Part shown: in pieces, positions 23,456 to 34,490 of the stretch
How the letters are laid out: every line of letters begins with the position of its first letter
Position numbering within the stretch: the stretch's first letter is position 1
Assembly (NCBI GenBank): GCA_032622095.1
Contig: CP136061.1
Span: 125,312,754-125,376,753 of the forward strand
DNA: 64,000 nucleotides
Direction: 5' to 3'
Source: Siphonodentalium dalli
Taxonomy: Eukaryota; Mollusca; Scaphopoda; Gadilida; Siphonodentaliidae
The notes under the pieces: generated by a model
The model's input: only the letters and a program-made list of their open reading frames with translations
The model's database searches: none
Told to the model about the DNA's origin: nothing
Made by a program: the position numbers and the translations under genes

Positions 23456-25357
23456 TTACTGGCGGATTGGCTGAATGCCATACATTCGTTGGGCGTTCTG
23501 TGTAGAGCGCGCTAACACTTCCTCTGTGGTTGTACCCTGGATTCGTGCTAATGACACAGCCACTTCACCGATGACGGCGGGGGAAGTGAAAGCTCGGCCC
23601 ACAGACCCGAAATGGGGCGCATCCGACTCCAGAAGAATTTTGGAAGGATGAATGGCTCGAACTGCTTCCCGCTGGACGTCATTAAATCCAGCACAAATTG
23701 TTGTAAACCCGAACGAAGTGTTGGGCTGGTGATAAGACCAAGAATCCACCATTGGTTTAGATCCACAAAAGCAGTGGAAGTGGATAACTTGATCCTTGTG
23801 GGTTACGATGCGTACTGCATCTAAAGCAGTGAAACTCACATCCGAACTCATATGTTGGTCAGAGGGCCCTCTTAGATGCAAAATTATAGGTTTGTTGGTG
23901 GGACGGGCCAGATGTAAAATTTGCCGAAAAATGGCATCCTGCATCAGGAGATCTCGATCGGAGAGCTTAATGGAGCGATCAAGCCCAGACTCCCCGACGG
24001 CAGCTACGGCAGGATGATTTATAAGCTCCTTAAACTTCTCCATCATCGACGGCACAAGTAACTTGCGAAACTTTTTGGGGTGACACCCTACCGCAACTTT
24101 CCACTGTGGATTACAGTGTAAAGCTTGAATATCTGGATAAGTATCCGGATCACAAAATACTTGCACGCCAGCGATGACAGTGACGGCAGAGGAAACGTGG
24201 ACATTAGTCAGACTAATCGCCTCCGAAGCAGTGGTTTTGGGGTTCAATTTATGACTCGAGCACATGCGGTCTAAATGAAAATGAGAATCAATCCCGGTTA
24301 GTTTTGGTTTGGTGATGACGGGTTGACGTGCAAGAACCTTTTTCATGGAAGTTAACACTGCCTTGTAAGTGGGTCTGGGTAGGATGGGAGGCGACTGGAT
24401 GAGTGGTGGTATTGGAAGGGAGGACACCGTGGAAGAGACGGCGGTGGATGATGGGGTAGACACAGGGCCCCGAGTTGATGTGACTGGCCCTGCGGGGGAG
24501 GGTGATTTGTGCACAGTGCCCTGATGGTGGTTGTAAGACACTGCGGAGAAGGATGAGGTTAGCACAGTGTCCCGAGAGGAGGTGACAGGCACTGCGGTGG
24601 AGGATGAGGTAGAAAGTTTGAGTTTCTTAGGCTCCGGTGGAGCAACGGGAACTGAATGGTACAGTTTCCGCTCAGAAAGCTTCTGCTGTCGTGCGATACA
24701 TATTGTTTTATATCGCGCCCTTCGCCTCTCTTTCCGGCTGGGCCTTGGTGTTGGACCTTCTACCGGTTTAACCCCTGAAATGGAAGAGGATTTGACAGAC
24801 ATGGCCTGAGTGATTACAACTTGGTGCTCTGTGAGGTAGAAGTCATTAATCATACAAGCTGCCGACAATGCATCAGGGGCATGCTCAGGTTTTGTTAACC
24901 CCGACGCTTTATTTCGAGCCTCCTTTAATGCCAATTCCCCAATTCGACCCTTTTGGATGCGTTCCCGCATTATATCAATTAACCAAAGATGTGAATTAGA
25001 CTGTTGAAATAAGTTAATATCTTTGGCTGGCAGTCTATTGAGTATGGCAGCTAAAACACGCCAATGAGTGAGACATGCATTGGACGTAATGTAGGGCGAT
25101 ATGCTGTTCCCGCTTTTCGGAGGGGTAACCCCCAGGTCAGTGCCAAACATGGAAATATTCCGAAGTGCTATTGTCCCCAGAATACACGGCACTGGAATCG
25201 CCTGGTAGTCCCACTGATCATTGAGTAATTTCCGCAACTGGTTAAGCAATTCCTGCTCACCCAGCTCCCGAGCAGATGGAATTAGAATCCGAGCAAAGTT
25301 ATTTAAGTCTTCTCGGACTTGTACTCGGAAAACGGAGGGATAGGCCCAGGGTACGTG
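23456..25357 (-). CDS. TatD-family metal-dependent nuclease (element ORF2)
   Basis: Open for about 633 codons. No ATG occurs near its start (the first in-frame ATG is about 70 codons in), so it is probably expressed as a fusion with the upstream ORF. The N-terminal ~150 residues match nothing known to me. A Ser/Thr/Pro-rich linker follows. The last ~280 residues form a complete TatD hydrolase: DSHFHLD (first His-x-His), VAVGCHPKKF, AAVGESGLD (Glu), KPIILHLRG (His), VIHFHCFCGS (His) and LLESDAPHF (Asp). All the usual TatD metal ligands are therefore present. TatD enzymes are Mg/Zn-dependent 3'-5' exonucleases. The ORF lies in the 3' part of an LTR-flanked element, an unusual place for this family. 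No internal stops are seen, suggesting recent function. Confidence 0.85.
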   Translation of the reverse strand, partial: HVPWAYPSVFRVQVREDLNNFARILIPSARELGEQELLNQLRKLLNDQWDYQAIPVPCILGTIALRNISMFGTDLGVTPPKSGNSISPYITSNACLTHWRVLAAILNRLPAKDINLFQQSNSHLWLIDIMRERIQKGRIGELALKEARNKASGLTKPEHAPDALSAACMINDFYLTEHQVVITQAMSVKSSSISGVKPVEGPTPRPSRKERRRARYKTICIARQQKLSERKLYHSVPVAPPEPKKLKLSTSSSTAVPVTSSRDTVLTSSFSAVSYNHHQGTVHKSPSPAGPVTSTRGPVSTPSSTAVSSTVSSLPIPPLIQSPPILPRPTYKAVLTSMKKVLARQPVITKPKLTGIDSHFHLDRMCSSHKLNPKTTASEAISLTNVHVSSAVTVIAGVQVFCDPDTYPDIQALHCNPQWKVAVGCHPKKFRKLLVPSMMEKFKELINHPAVAAVGESGLDRSIKLSDRDLLMQDAIFRQILHLARPTNKPIILHLRGPSDQHMSSDVSFTALDAVRIVTHKDQVIHFHCFCGSKPMVDSWSYHQPNTSFGFTTICAGFNDVQREAVRAIHPSKILLESDAPHFGSVGRAFTSPAVIGEVAVSLARIQGTTTEEVLARSTQNAQRMYGIQPIRQ

Positions 25358-26289
25358 TCAAACTGCCACCAACAAGGTTCTACATGTTGGCTGTAAAAAT
25401 GGTGCCTTTGCTGACCTTTAATCGGCTGCTCACAATCCCTGAACACACACCGATCTTGAGGTTGCGGGGGACTTTGACCATATATGTCTGACATTGAGTT
25501 ATTAATTGAGGCTGGTGAAATTGGCGACACTGAGGACCTAACTTTCTGCACGTTAATATTTGGGAGGCCAACTGGATTACTCTCAGTGTCATTAGTGAAA
25601 TTAGATCTGACACATTGTTTTTCAACAATGCGAGTGGGAGGATTAAAAGCCTCATCAATTAATAGGCCTAAGGGATGACTATTTACTGGGATATTATCCA
25701 AGTTTAAGTTGGGATCCACCTGCATATCTATCCCTTGGGTGCAACTGGTTTCCCCAAGAGGACTATCAGGTAGATCCTTAGTCAAACTTGGTTGACTATC
25801 TGACAAATCAACTACATCTACCTGCATGCTCTCAACCGATGGAGTCCTTACTGGCTCCACAACTGAAACATCAGGCAAAGGAGTAGCAATATTGTCCAAG
25901 AAACTCGGATAGAAGAGATCAATGATCTCAGAATTATCAACCGCTTTGTCAGAAATGGCATTAGGAACGGTTAAACCAAGCAGCTCTTCTATTGAGTGCT
26001 GAACATCAGTAACTGACATTTGATTATGGTCTGACCCATCATTATCAGGCAATAAATTCATACCTGACAGGTTTGGTGTATCGTCCACGCATCCCGCTGC
26101 AGACGAACTGTCTGTAAATATTGGCGGTCCTACAGGTAGACCAACGGGAGGTGTGGAGGTGTCCTCATGTGACGTTTCAAGCTTCTCAGCTGCAGACGAA
26201 CTGTCTGATGGTTGGACTGGCAGTCCTGGATTGACTGAATCTCTGGAGGTGTCATCCTCTGATGCCACCATGATATCAATATCACTCAT
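25303..26289 (-). CDS. Acidic Ser/Thr-rich ORF ending in a Cys/His zinc-finger-like motif (element ORF1)
   Basis: 328 codons from an ATG at 26289. Residues 1 to about 270 are low-complexity, rich in Ser, Asp, Pro and Val, with repeated segments such as SDSSSAA. Near the C-terminus (residues ~282-312) is CVFRDCEQPIKGQQRHHFYS followed by QHVEPCWW, whose Cys and His spacing suggests zinc binding. The ORF overlaps the TatD frame by about 55 bases in the -1 relation. A frameshift, programmed or mutational, would give a protein of about 950 residues: acidic region, zinc motif, unknown domain, TatD. I do not recognise a named family. Confidence 0.65.
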   Translation of the reverse strand: MSDIDIMVASEDDTSRDSVNPGLPVQPSDSSSAAEKLETSHEDTSTPPVGLPVGPPIFTDSSSAAGCVDDTPNLSGMNLLPDNDGSDHNQMSVTDVQHSIEELLGLTVPNAISDKAVDNSEIIDLFYPSFLDNIATPLPDVSVVEPVRTPSVESMQVDVVDLSDSQPSLTKDLPDSPLGETSCTQGIDMQVDPNLNLDNIPVNSHPLGLLIDEAFNPPTRIVEKQCVRSNFTNDTESNPVGLPNINVQKVRSSVSPISPASINNSMSDIYGQSPPQPQDRCVFRDCEQPIKGQQRHHFYSQHVEPCWWQFDTYPGPIPPFSEYKSEKT

Positions 26290-27245
26290 ACTTCACTCTT
26301 ACTGAAAGATAAGAAAAGTAGTATGAGCGGACCGCATCTCAGATATTACTATCAATCAACACACATAACTTGTTCTGCATTCACCGTGGAACAATTTTGA
26401 TATGTTATAATAAAACACACTACATTTTCCACCCCATTTTATTTTTAAAATTGAGCGATTAATTTTATCGAAAATAATTCAAGTGTGCTTTCTCCCATGT
26501 CATGGAAGCGATATAAACCTTTACATAATTAGCCATGGCGGAATTATTTGATCATTATAATCATTATATAATCATATTAACATTATAAAATTGTAATATA
26601 GTTGAATAGCTATATTGAAGAACAAGAATGATACACATTTGAACAAGTATACAGAATTATTAATTTTATAAACATCTATATATAAAAAAAAAATTGCATG
26701 ATAAATAAGTACAATTACATTGTACATTAGATCAAGTTAATAACATTCATTTATATATTTATTTATACCACATTATCAAATTTAGATTATGTATTTATAA
26801 ATTGAGAAATAGCCATTATTTTAAATAATTAAGTTTATAATATTATATACCCAAAACAGGGATAGATAAACAACCGTTCAGGCTGATTAATTTAACGAGC
26901 ATGAAGATTATGTTAAGTCAACTCGTCCATTGTTAAGAACAACCATACATATGTGCTATATCAAACCCTGAAATTAATCTTGAGGAACACTCACATATAG
27001 TTCTGCAAATACCCCGGAGGGGGTCGACTTCCCCTCCACGCCATTCCCAGAGACCCAATTTGGAGAGGCTCCTTGAAGTGCTAATCCAACCGGAATAATT
27101 TCCGGCTTGGGCAAGGATGACAGGATGGGTGTTCAATCCCTTCAACTTTGATGGCTTTACCAACACATTGTATAAAACATACTTTTGGGTCGTCATACCC
27201 CAAGTGCAAAATTGGCAGAATATACTCACTATTATGTGCATTTAG
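26290..27245. other. AT-rich interval inside the LTR element
   Basis: Very AT-rich (26330-26940), then a more balanced stretch (26990-27240) with short minus-strand open frames. No reverse transcriptase motif (YxDD) or other domain was seen. Confidence 0.5.
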
Positions 27246-27491
27246 TTAAATAGTAAAATCAGCTAATAATGGACAGCTTCGCACTGTAGCAACACAACCG
27301 ACTCGGGGTATAATAATTTGTTGAGCGACTATAATTCTAGAAATTTTGACACTTTTGTGTTTTTTTCCCAGAAAGATAGAACCCTTATTAGCCCCAATAT
27401 TTGCATCATTTATAGTGAGAAACTCCATCCGAAGAAGCATGGAATCTCCAATGGAGGCCATATATTTTTTCGCTACACTTGAGTTTCCCAA
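27246..27491 (-). pseudogene. Possible retropepsin C-terminal remnant
   Basis: A minus-strand open frame contains IGDSMLLRMEFL, then a segment ending GSIFL, and later VKISRIIVAQQIIIPRVG. This resembles the end of Ty3-type aspartic proteases (I-(D/E)--(I/L)LG-DFL---.A-I....G) and the VPP-like linker after them. The Gly of ILG is Arg here and the active-site DTG lies outside the open frame, so it is at best a broken remnant. It has the right strand and lies 5' of the TatD ORFs within the LTR element. Confidence 0.35.
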
Positions 27492-28740
27492 TAGTAATGT
27501 TTATTTAAGTCTAAATGATTGCCATGAATCACTACCATCAGAGGAAAATCATTCTGATGCGAGTGGCAATCTATTATCACCATGTCTCCCAAGGGGGTGA
27601 CTGGCGGAATATGGGGGTACCCGTGTGTAAACTCACAGGCTGGTGATATGTGATTAACACCGGGGTCTGGCATCCACGGATGGCCTGGTGGCGGTAGATA
27701 GGTACCCCCACCAGATATATTTGGTTGGGGTTGGTGTTGTTGAAACCAACCAACACCAGTTTGTGCCGCACCATATCCGTGACACCATGGGTGGAAGGGC
27801 CCAGTTAACCAGCTTGAGTGGCAGCATGAATTGACCAACATCAGTTTGACCAACATCAGTTTGAACCGCATCATATTCCTGACAACATGGGTTGGCGTAT
27901 TCCGTCGCCTATTAAATATGGATATGATGGCTGGCTACTTTGCTGTTATGGCAACATTTGTTCTGAGAACCAGCTTTATGATAGTATAACCTGTATGATA
28001 TGTACGATATGGTGGTGCTGGTATACTGAGTTGTGATGGTATATGATATGAGAATGATAGATGTGGACCTGCTGTAACAGGTTACCCTAGTTACCAGAAG
28101 TGGTAGCCTGGGTATAAACAGGAATATTTTTGCAAGGGAGGCATTTGCCACTCGGGTGCATGTGTCCTGCTAGGGTGTAGTATACATGTAACTATTGGTG
28201 GGTGCAAATGTATTTGGTGGTACAGGTGCTGGAGCCACGACTGTCGAACTGACATTGACAGTAGCTGGCGCTTGGCCAAAAAGGTTTATGGACCTGTTGT
28301 ATCAGGTTACCATAGTACTAGTTACCAAAAATGGTAGCCTGGGTGGAAACAGGAACAATTTGCACGGGAGGTATTCGCCACTCGGGTGCATGTGTCCTGC
28401 TAAGATCCAACGTCACTCATTGGCATATATGTGGCCTGGGGTACCGGTGCTACAACTTTCGAATTAACAGTAATTGCAGCAGGCGCTTGGCCATTAAAGG
28501 TATATGGTGCCGATGCCGTAACCCTTGGCTGAAACCATTTAAAAGGTCCGCCAAAAGTAACAGCCGGTCAGATGGTGCAATGGGGTCAGGCTAATAATAG
28601 CTTGGGCCACGGAAACAGCCGAAGCTGCTTGTGTCCCACTTGAATGGAACCCTAGCTCGCCTTGTGCCACTGAAACAACCAAATTTGCTGGTGCCACATA
28701 CCGAGTAGTCATTTCCATCGTTGGAGCCATATTTGAGATA
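27473..28740 (-). pseudogene. Degenerate Pro/Ala-rich coding region inside the LTR element
   Basis: Several broken minus-strand frames are rich in Pro, Gly, Ala, His and Tyr (for example PPPGHPWMPDPG). One contains IIDCHSHQ, loosely like the first TatD motif, but nothing else of TatD follows. The DNA contains a direct duplication of about 235 bp (28080-28285 and 28312-28515). It may be a decayed gag-like or linker region; the function is unknown. Confidence 0.3.
28080..28515. repeat. Direct duplication, unit about 235 bp
   Basis: Two units share long stretches such as gccactcgggtgcatgtgtc and tagcctgggt, with scattered substitutions. They lie inside the LTR element. Confidence 0.6.
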
Positions 28741-28977
28741 GGCCAATACCCATAAACCAGTTTTCAGCTAAGGAACCCTCAGCGGGGCGATTGATGTCGA
28801 TCAATGCTAACTGGTCTTTGGATTGCTTAAATATCCAAGGTTATTTGCCATCATAGCTGAATTATCTCAGCGGCTAGGCGGGGACCAACATGGGGTATAT
28901 GTTTTCACTATGAAAACCCTCATATTGACCCATAATTATTAAGCTATAAATTATTCTGGAAATTCCTCCAACCATTT

Positions 28978-29420
28978 TGGACTATGAAAGCGCTAAATAA
29001 AATAGTTATCAACAGGTTCCCTAGAATTTATGCTAATATAAACTGCTCTCTATTTTATCAACATCTCCCAATAGAAAACACTATTTTTACCAAAATTTAT
29101 CTAATAGAAAATTGATAAGCATTTTTACCAACCCATTCCCATGTTTTCAATAAGAAAGAGCTAAGTAAGTTTTCCCTACGAAAATGCTAAATAAAATACT
29201 ATTGTCAACAATTTCCCATAGTTTAGACTAAATGGAGACTGCTCAATATCTTATCAACATCTATTTTATCTAAATTTATAACACTTTCCCCATTGTTATC
29301 AACAAGAAAGGCTAGCATGTTTTACTCTACAAAAACGGTAACCAAAATATCAACCATTTCCCATAAAATATATTCAATATGTTTATGAGAACGCTAAATA
29401 TTTTATGAACAATTCCAAGC
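28978..29420. repeat. Degenerate tandem repeat, period about 200 bp, AT-rich
   Basis: Two to three units share gctaaataaaata, caacatct and cccatag words in the same order. This is internal DNA of the LTR element with no coding capacity. Confidence 0.45.
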
Positions 29421-29589
29421 AGAACATACTAAAATTTAAATTTTAACTTTTGAAAAGTTCTCCAAGATTCTCTAAAAAAAATGCATGTTTTAGGAACACC
29501 TCTAATTAGAAAACACTGATTTCTCCAATAAGACAGTGCTAGGTATATGCATGGCAACCAGGAGAATCTGGAGTGCATTATGCCCCAGA

Positions 29590-29910
29590 AACAACCGAAA
29601 CTGCTTGAGGCTGGAAATCTTTGAATGCTTTGAACTTCGGCCACGCGAACAACCAAAGTTGCTTGAAGCACAAATCAAACAGACAATTTCCCTGAAATAC
29701 ATTAAGCCACAAAAACAACTGGAGAGTTGCTTAAGGCCCAATATTTGCTTGAGGCCCAATGGCAGGAACTCGGGGAATACTTTGAGCCACGAGAACTGGA
29801 AAGTTGCTTGAGGCCCCATATTTACTTGAGGCCAATTAAATGGCTTGATTTATTCAATTGCATTGAGCGACGGGAATAAACAAGTTGCTTGAGGCCCAAA
29901 TATTGTGGGG
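29590..29910. repeat. Short imperfect repeats with the word gttgcttgaggccca
   Basis: The word (or a close variant) recurs at least five times, together with gccacgagaac. Open frames across it (29502-29819) are by-products of the repeat. Confidence 0.5.
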
Positions 29911-30099
29911 GGGGGTATCTTTGCCAATTCACAAACTTAGTTTCAACAGGGGTAGCCACTCTGCTCTCAGTTTACCCTTTCCAATTGGAGCCCTGTGTTA
30001 AGGCGATCATTCAAAGGGTACCATTTTGTCAGCTAGTTTCCCTGTTTAATATTACATATAAAATGTTGACTTTATATTCCATTCTGAAAATCAACATCT

Positions 30100-31263
30100 G
30101 GGACCATAGTTAATTCGATGAGATCAGCAGTATTGACGTCAACCTTAAACCCATTACGCGTTCACGTAGATCATGGCTCACCAATTGTAGGTAGTGGGGG
30201 TCGTTACAGTTTTTATTAACAAATGACTGATTTTTACCGGTAGGGTTACTACATGTACAGGTATAATCATTTGCTTTCCCCTTGTCAAATTATAATAATG
30301 TTTCCCATTCGAATCTCATTGGAACCGATTATTAACCTCAAACCCAGAGGCTGGTCATCTAAGATCAACGAGATCCCAATGCTCTTCACTTCTATGAACG
30401 TGGGATTTGTGCCAAGTCGTTTTTTGACAAGTATGACACATCCCGACGATTGTGAAGAATATCAGCCGCTATAGGAGGGCTGACACGTGGAAGAGTCTGT
30501 AAATCAGCATTACCTGCCGAATGTATACAAATTCTGTCCCGATTTTACTAATTGGTTTTAACACCGGAAAATGTTCACTAGGATTTTGCTAAGCAATTCT
30601 ACCAACAATTCCCAGTAGAGAACATTCCAAATTTCATAACTTTCATACTTAATTAATGAAGAATATTTAATTCAAAATACACAATACGCGAAACAATAAC
30701 AGTAAAACTACAACAAGAGCGAAATAGTTTCCATCTTCCGTCTTCTTCTGTCACATAAATTTCGAGTATCAATGATTAAGAAATTACACCCACTGGAAAA
30801 CCTGTTAGAACTCAACGTATGATTTTCCAGCGATAACAATGCGTGTGGCAAGTTAGGCGAGAAGAAATTTCACTTCAATAACATTTCGAATATTGGGAAT
30901 ATTATACTAAGCAGGACACCTGGTTGTACAATGGTGTGATTAAAGGTTACGAAAATTACAAAGCAACATTCTCCACTCTTGAAGGCTCGTGGAAAATACT
31001 AACTTTTACGCAAAAATTTTCATTTCGAAAATTCCTAACTTTTTCCAACACTCTTTCCCAACAAAAACGAAAAAACTAGTAGCATGCCAAGCGAACAAAG
31101 CCATGAGAAGCCATTGAAAGAGGCATGGTATTAGTAATGAAAGTGAAAAAACACTTAGTTACAAGGCAATAGAGGAACCACGGCGAGACACGTGGAAATT
31201 GGGGTAATTTACATATTTCAATTTTCCCGCAAAATATCGTCAATTATTAACGACAAACGTCAG
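30100..31263. other. 5' internal region of the LTR element
   Basis: A minus-strand stretch (about 30470-30290) reads through DDQPLGLRL in an open frame of ~58 codons without a start. It has weak similarity to protease-end sequences of retroelements but is not assigned. The remainder is AT-rich without features. Confidence 0.3.
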
Positions 31264-31539
31264 TATTGTAAATCTTAGGCGCTACATGTTAATAGCTTAC
31301 AATATAATATAATAGAAATATAATACTCACAAATCATACATGTGGAATAAACGTCGACGGCAATGGATCATAAATCATCAATAATCAGCAATGAAATTAA
31401 CAGGTGTTGTCAATAAGTCTTGTTGTTTCGGTCTGAGCTGCGGGACTTCGATCAGCCTATTTATGTGCCGGTTCCTCCGTCACTTCCGGAATCCCGCACT
31501 GCATTTATTTATAGACTCGACCTGGCCATTGTTACAACA
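31264..31539 (-). repeat. 5' LTR of the TatD-carrying element
   Basis: Same length as the left copy. On the minus strand a TATAAATA box lies about 25 bases into the LTR. No convincing tRNA primer-binding site was recognised in the bases directly inside (31263 leftwards). Confidence 0.75.
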
Positions 31540-31555
31540 ATAATAGTGATTTAGG

Positions 31556-31840
31556 TAGATAATCAGATTAGAATCGCCTCATTTTGAGTCGATAATGTGC
31601 TGAATTAGAGAGCGTTTTAGTCACACTATCGACTCTTAATGTGGCGATTCTAAGCATATTGTGTGCGGACAATGACACGAATAAGCCAACTCATGACTTT
31701 GCATGTGTACGATCTTTAACATGTGTTTTCATTGTGGCCCGCGCCATAAAAAGAAATAACGGATATGACTTCATTATCTGCGTATTTCAAAATCAAATAT
31801 TCACATTTATAAACCTATTTCACATTATAAGTCGATTATA
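31556..31840 (+). mobile_element. Repeat family with gataatctgctta end (copy 2), right part of a split copy
   Basis: Homologous to 1886-2170. The LTR element lies immediately left; the matching left part (cagcctgttctcccgaaaat, from about 22592) sits on the other side, so the LTR element inserted into this older repeat. Confidence 0.65.
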
Positions 31841-31993
31841 TGCGTATTTGCGCGAGGATATGTTGATTTCCCACTATTTAACGGAGAAGCATATAATAAA
31901 AGTATATATTAAACGGTTAATTATTATTATTATATACCTAATGAATGAACAATTTGCGATGGATATATGGAGTTCTCAATCCGGGCGTTAAAT

Positions 31994-32043
31994 ATTGTTT
32001 CTATGATACTGTTTCTATGATACTGTTTCTATGATACTGTTTA
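31994..32043. repeat. 15-bp tandem repeat, three copies
   Basis: gtttctatgatact repeated three times with one spacer base. Confidence 0.8.
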
Positions 32044-32489
32044 TTTCAACAGGCACGTCATGCATTGCAACGGTGTCCGGCCGTTGGCGTTCAATTGTAT
32101 CGTTATAAAAATGTGGGAGGACTACTGCATATGCAATGTCTATACATGTTTCCGATTCGTGTTGCATACAGCCTTACAAAGGCACCAGTCGGTCGCGGTC
32201 CCCATTACCTAAACTCGATTATATGATTTCCCCGTTATATAGTGTTTGTCATAGGTTTAATCGTGTTTGAACAACTAAGATGATATAAATCTTGTGTGTT
32301 AATTCAGAACATAGCTTAATTGCAGATTTGAATGTGGATAGATGAGGTTCATTTCAACCGCTGATGGTGCTAAATTAAATATAGAGCGGCTCTATAGCGT
32401 ACCGGATGTAAGCTGTGATGAAATGCCAATGCCGCAAATCAAATAAAATGACGTTAATTATGAATTTACTTGCAAATTCTATGTTTACC

Positions 32490-34490
32490 CTGTCTGGTAT
32501 TGTGTTTAGATGGATTTGCGGAAGTGCCTATCTCTTATTTGCCTTATCTAATAACACGAACGGGGAATTAATCAAAAGATAACAATATTATCCTCGTCAA
32601 CGTTAGTGTATGTTTACTACAACCAAAGACTCCGGGTGCTATAATACTTTATTTGATTGCTTTCGAAATCGGGATTTATTCTGGAGCTCACTTCTGATTT
32701 ATGGGAGTAAACTACAATGTGTAAACCCATAAAATATATTATTACTTTATTAGTATTAAATTGATAGATATCCTCAGTGAAGCACATACCCAGTAATGGC
32801 ACTACATATTATATACCGTATGCCTTAATGGACACGTAATTTCATTTTCCATACGACTGTTAGGACAATCATGTATACTGAGCATTCCAGACTCCGTTTA
32901 AATATGCTATATGCATGCATTTCTATATTATGTTGGTCGTGTTCTTAAATTAATTCACTCACTGCAATGGCAGCAACTTCCCAAAAGCTATCGCAGGCGT
33001 TTAATGCAGTGACCCAATGGGGTTATATCTCATGACCCAAGTTGGATTTCTGCATAAAAAATATAATACAACATGTTGTTGCAGCCAGTCACACCTATTC
33101 AATTATTTCATCGTATTGTGTTCATGTGGATTTGAGGAAATGACTATCTCTGTTCGCCTTATTTAATAACACGCACGGGGAATTAATCAAAAGATAATAA
33201 TATTATCCTCGTCAATGCATGTTAGTGTAGCTGCACTAGAACGAAAATCTCCGGGCGCTATAATACTTAATTTGATTGCTTTCGAAATCGTAATTTATTC
33301 TGGAGCTCACTTCTGATTTATAGGAGTAATTATCCACAAGAGTAAACCCATCACAGATAGTATTAGTATTAAATTGATAGATATCCTCAGCGAAGCACAT
33401 GCCCAGTAATGGCACTACGTCTTATATACCGCGTGCCATAATGGACACATAATTTCATTTTCCATACGACTGTTTGGACCACCATACTAAGCATTCCAGA
33501 CTCTATACATATGCTATATGCATGCATTTCTATGTTATGTTGATCATGTTCTTCAATCAAATTAATTCACCCACTACAATGACAGCATCTTCCTAAAAGC
33601 TATCGCAGGCGGTTAATGCAGTGACCCAATGGGGTTATATCGCAGGACCCATGTTGGATATATGCATAGAAAATATAATACAACATGTTATTGCTGCTAG
33701 ATGTAGATGTAGATGTAGATGTTTATTTGTACAATAGATAAGAATAGATAACAAAGCATTGATATATGAATTAATGGTATCGTACAGGAGCAGCATGACC
33801 TACTGGCCGTCTTCCTGCTGCCCCTCAATCAATAATACAATAAGAAAATATGATGGCATATGTAGTTTCAGGTTTGCTGGTTGGTGTTAAATGTTAAATA
33901 ATTTAACTATATTGATAATTTTAATTGAAAATGGTATAAATTGTGAACTTAAGAGTATATATCTTATATACTATTGCGTTTGATGGGCAAGTTAGAAAAA
34001 CTAAATCGGAATAACATTGTGAGGTCGCGACGGCCCTATATAATGTAGTTTTTGAAATAATCAGAGTGGACGGCGGATACCAGGCAATAAGTTAGACACA
34101 CCCATTCAATTATTTCAGCGTATTGTGTTCAGATGGATTTGAGGAAGTGACTATCTCTATTTACCTTATTTAATAACACGCACGGGGAATTAATCAAAAG
34201 ATAATAATAGTATCCCCATCAATGCATGTTAGTGTAGCTGCACTAGAACGAACAACTCCAGGCTATATAATACTTCATTTGATTGCTTTCGAAATCGGGA
34301 TTTATTCAGGAGCTCATATCTGATTTATGGGAGTAACTAACTACAATAGTAAACCCATCACAGATATTATTAGTATTACAATGATAGATATTCTCAGAAA
34401 AGCACATGACCAGTAATGACAATACATCATACAAACAGTGTGCCATAATGGACATTTAGTTTCATTTGCCATACGATATTTGGACAGAGG
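32490..34490. repeat. Three copies of a ~600-bp tandem block
   Basis: Units at about 32490-33105, 33106-33697 and 34105-34490 share ggggaattaatcaaaagata, tgattgctttcgaaatcg and gatagat.ttctcag words in order. The third is separated from the second by a LINE insertion and truncated at its right end. No coding potential. Confidence 0.8.
33698..34095 (-). mobile_element. LINE 3' end (reverse) with (CATCTA)n tail
   Basis: The minus-strand reading ends ...tttgtacaaataaacatct followed by catcta repeats. It contains ggggcagcaggaagacggcc, like the 3' UTRs at 6140 and 12565. It interrupts the third unit of a 600-bp tandem duplication. Confidence 0.65.

Larger units (their letters stand above)
22633..31539 (-). 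mobile_element. LTR retrotransposon-like element carrying a TatD nuclease ORF
   Basis: Two direct 276-bp repeats (22633-22908 and 31264-31539) flank 8.4 kb. They differ at roughly a dozen positions (about 96% identical). Each starts TATTGTAA and ends TTACAACA, imperfectly inverted ends as in LTRs. A 4-bp duplication ATAA sits at 22629-22632 and 31540-31543. On the minus strand a purine-rich tract (AAAAAGAGGGAATAG) immediately precedes the left LTR, and the LTR holds a TATAAATA box. Purine tract, TATA box and ORFs all agree on minus orientation. No reverse transcriptase, RNase H or integrase was recognised; only a weak retropepsin-like remnant was found. It is probably non-autonomous or decayed. 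Confidence 0.75.

Noticed and set aside
27473-27874. Second TatD gene suggested by IIDCHSHQ
   Set aside because: None of the later TatD motifs (GES, HLRG, HFH, ESDAP) follow.
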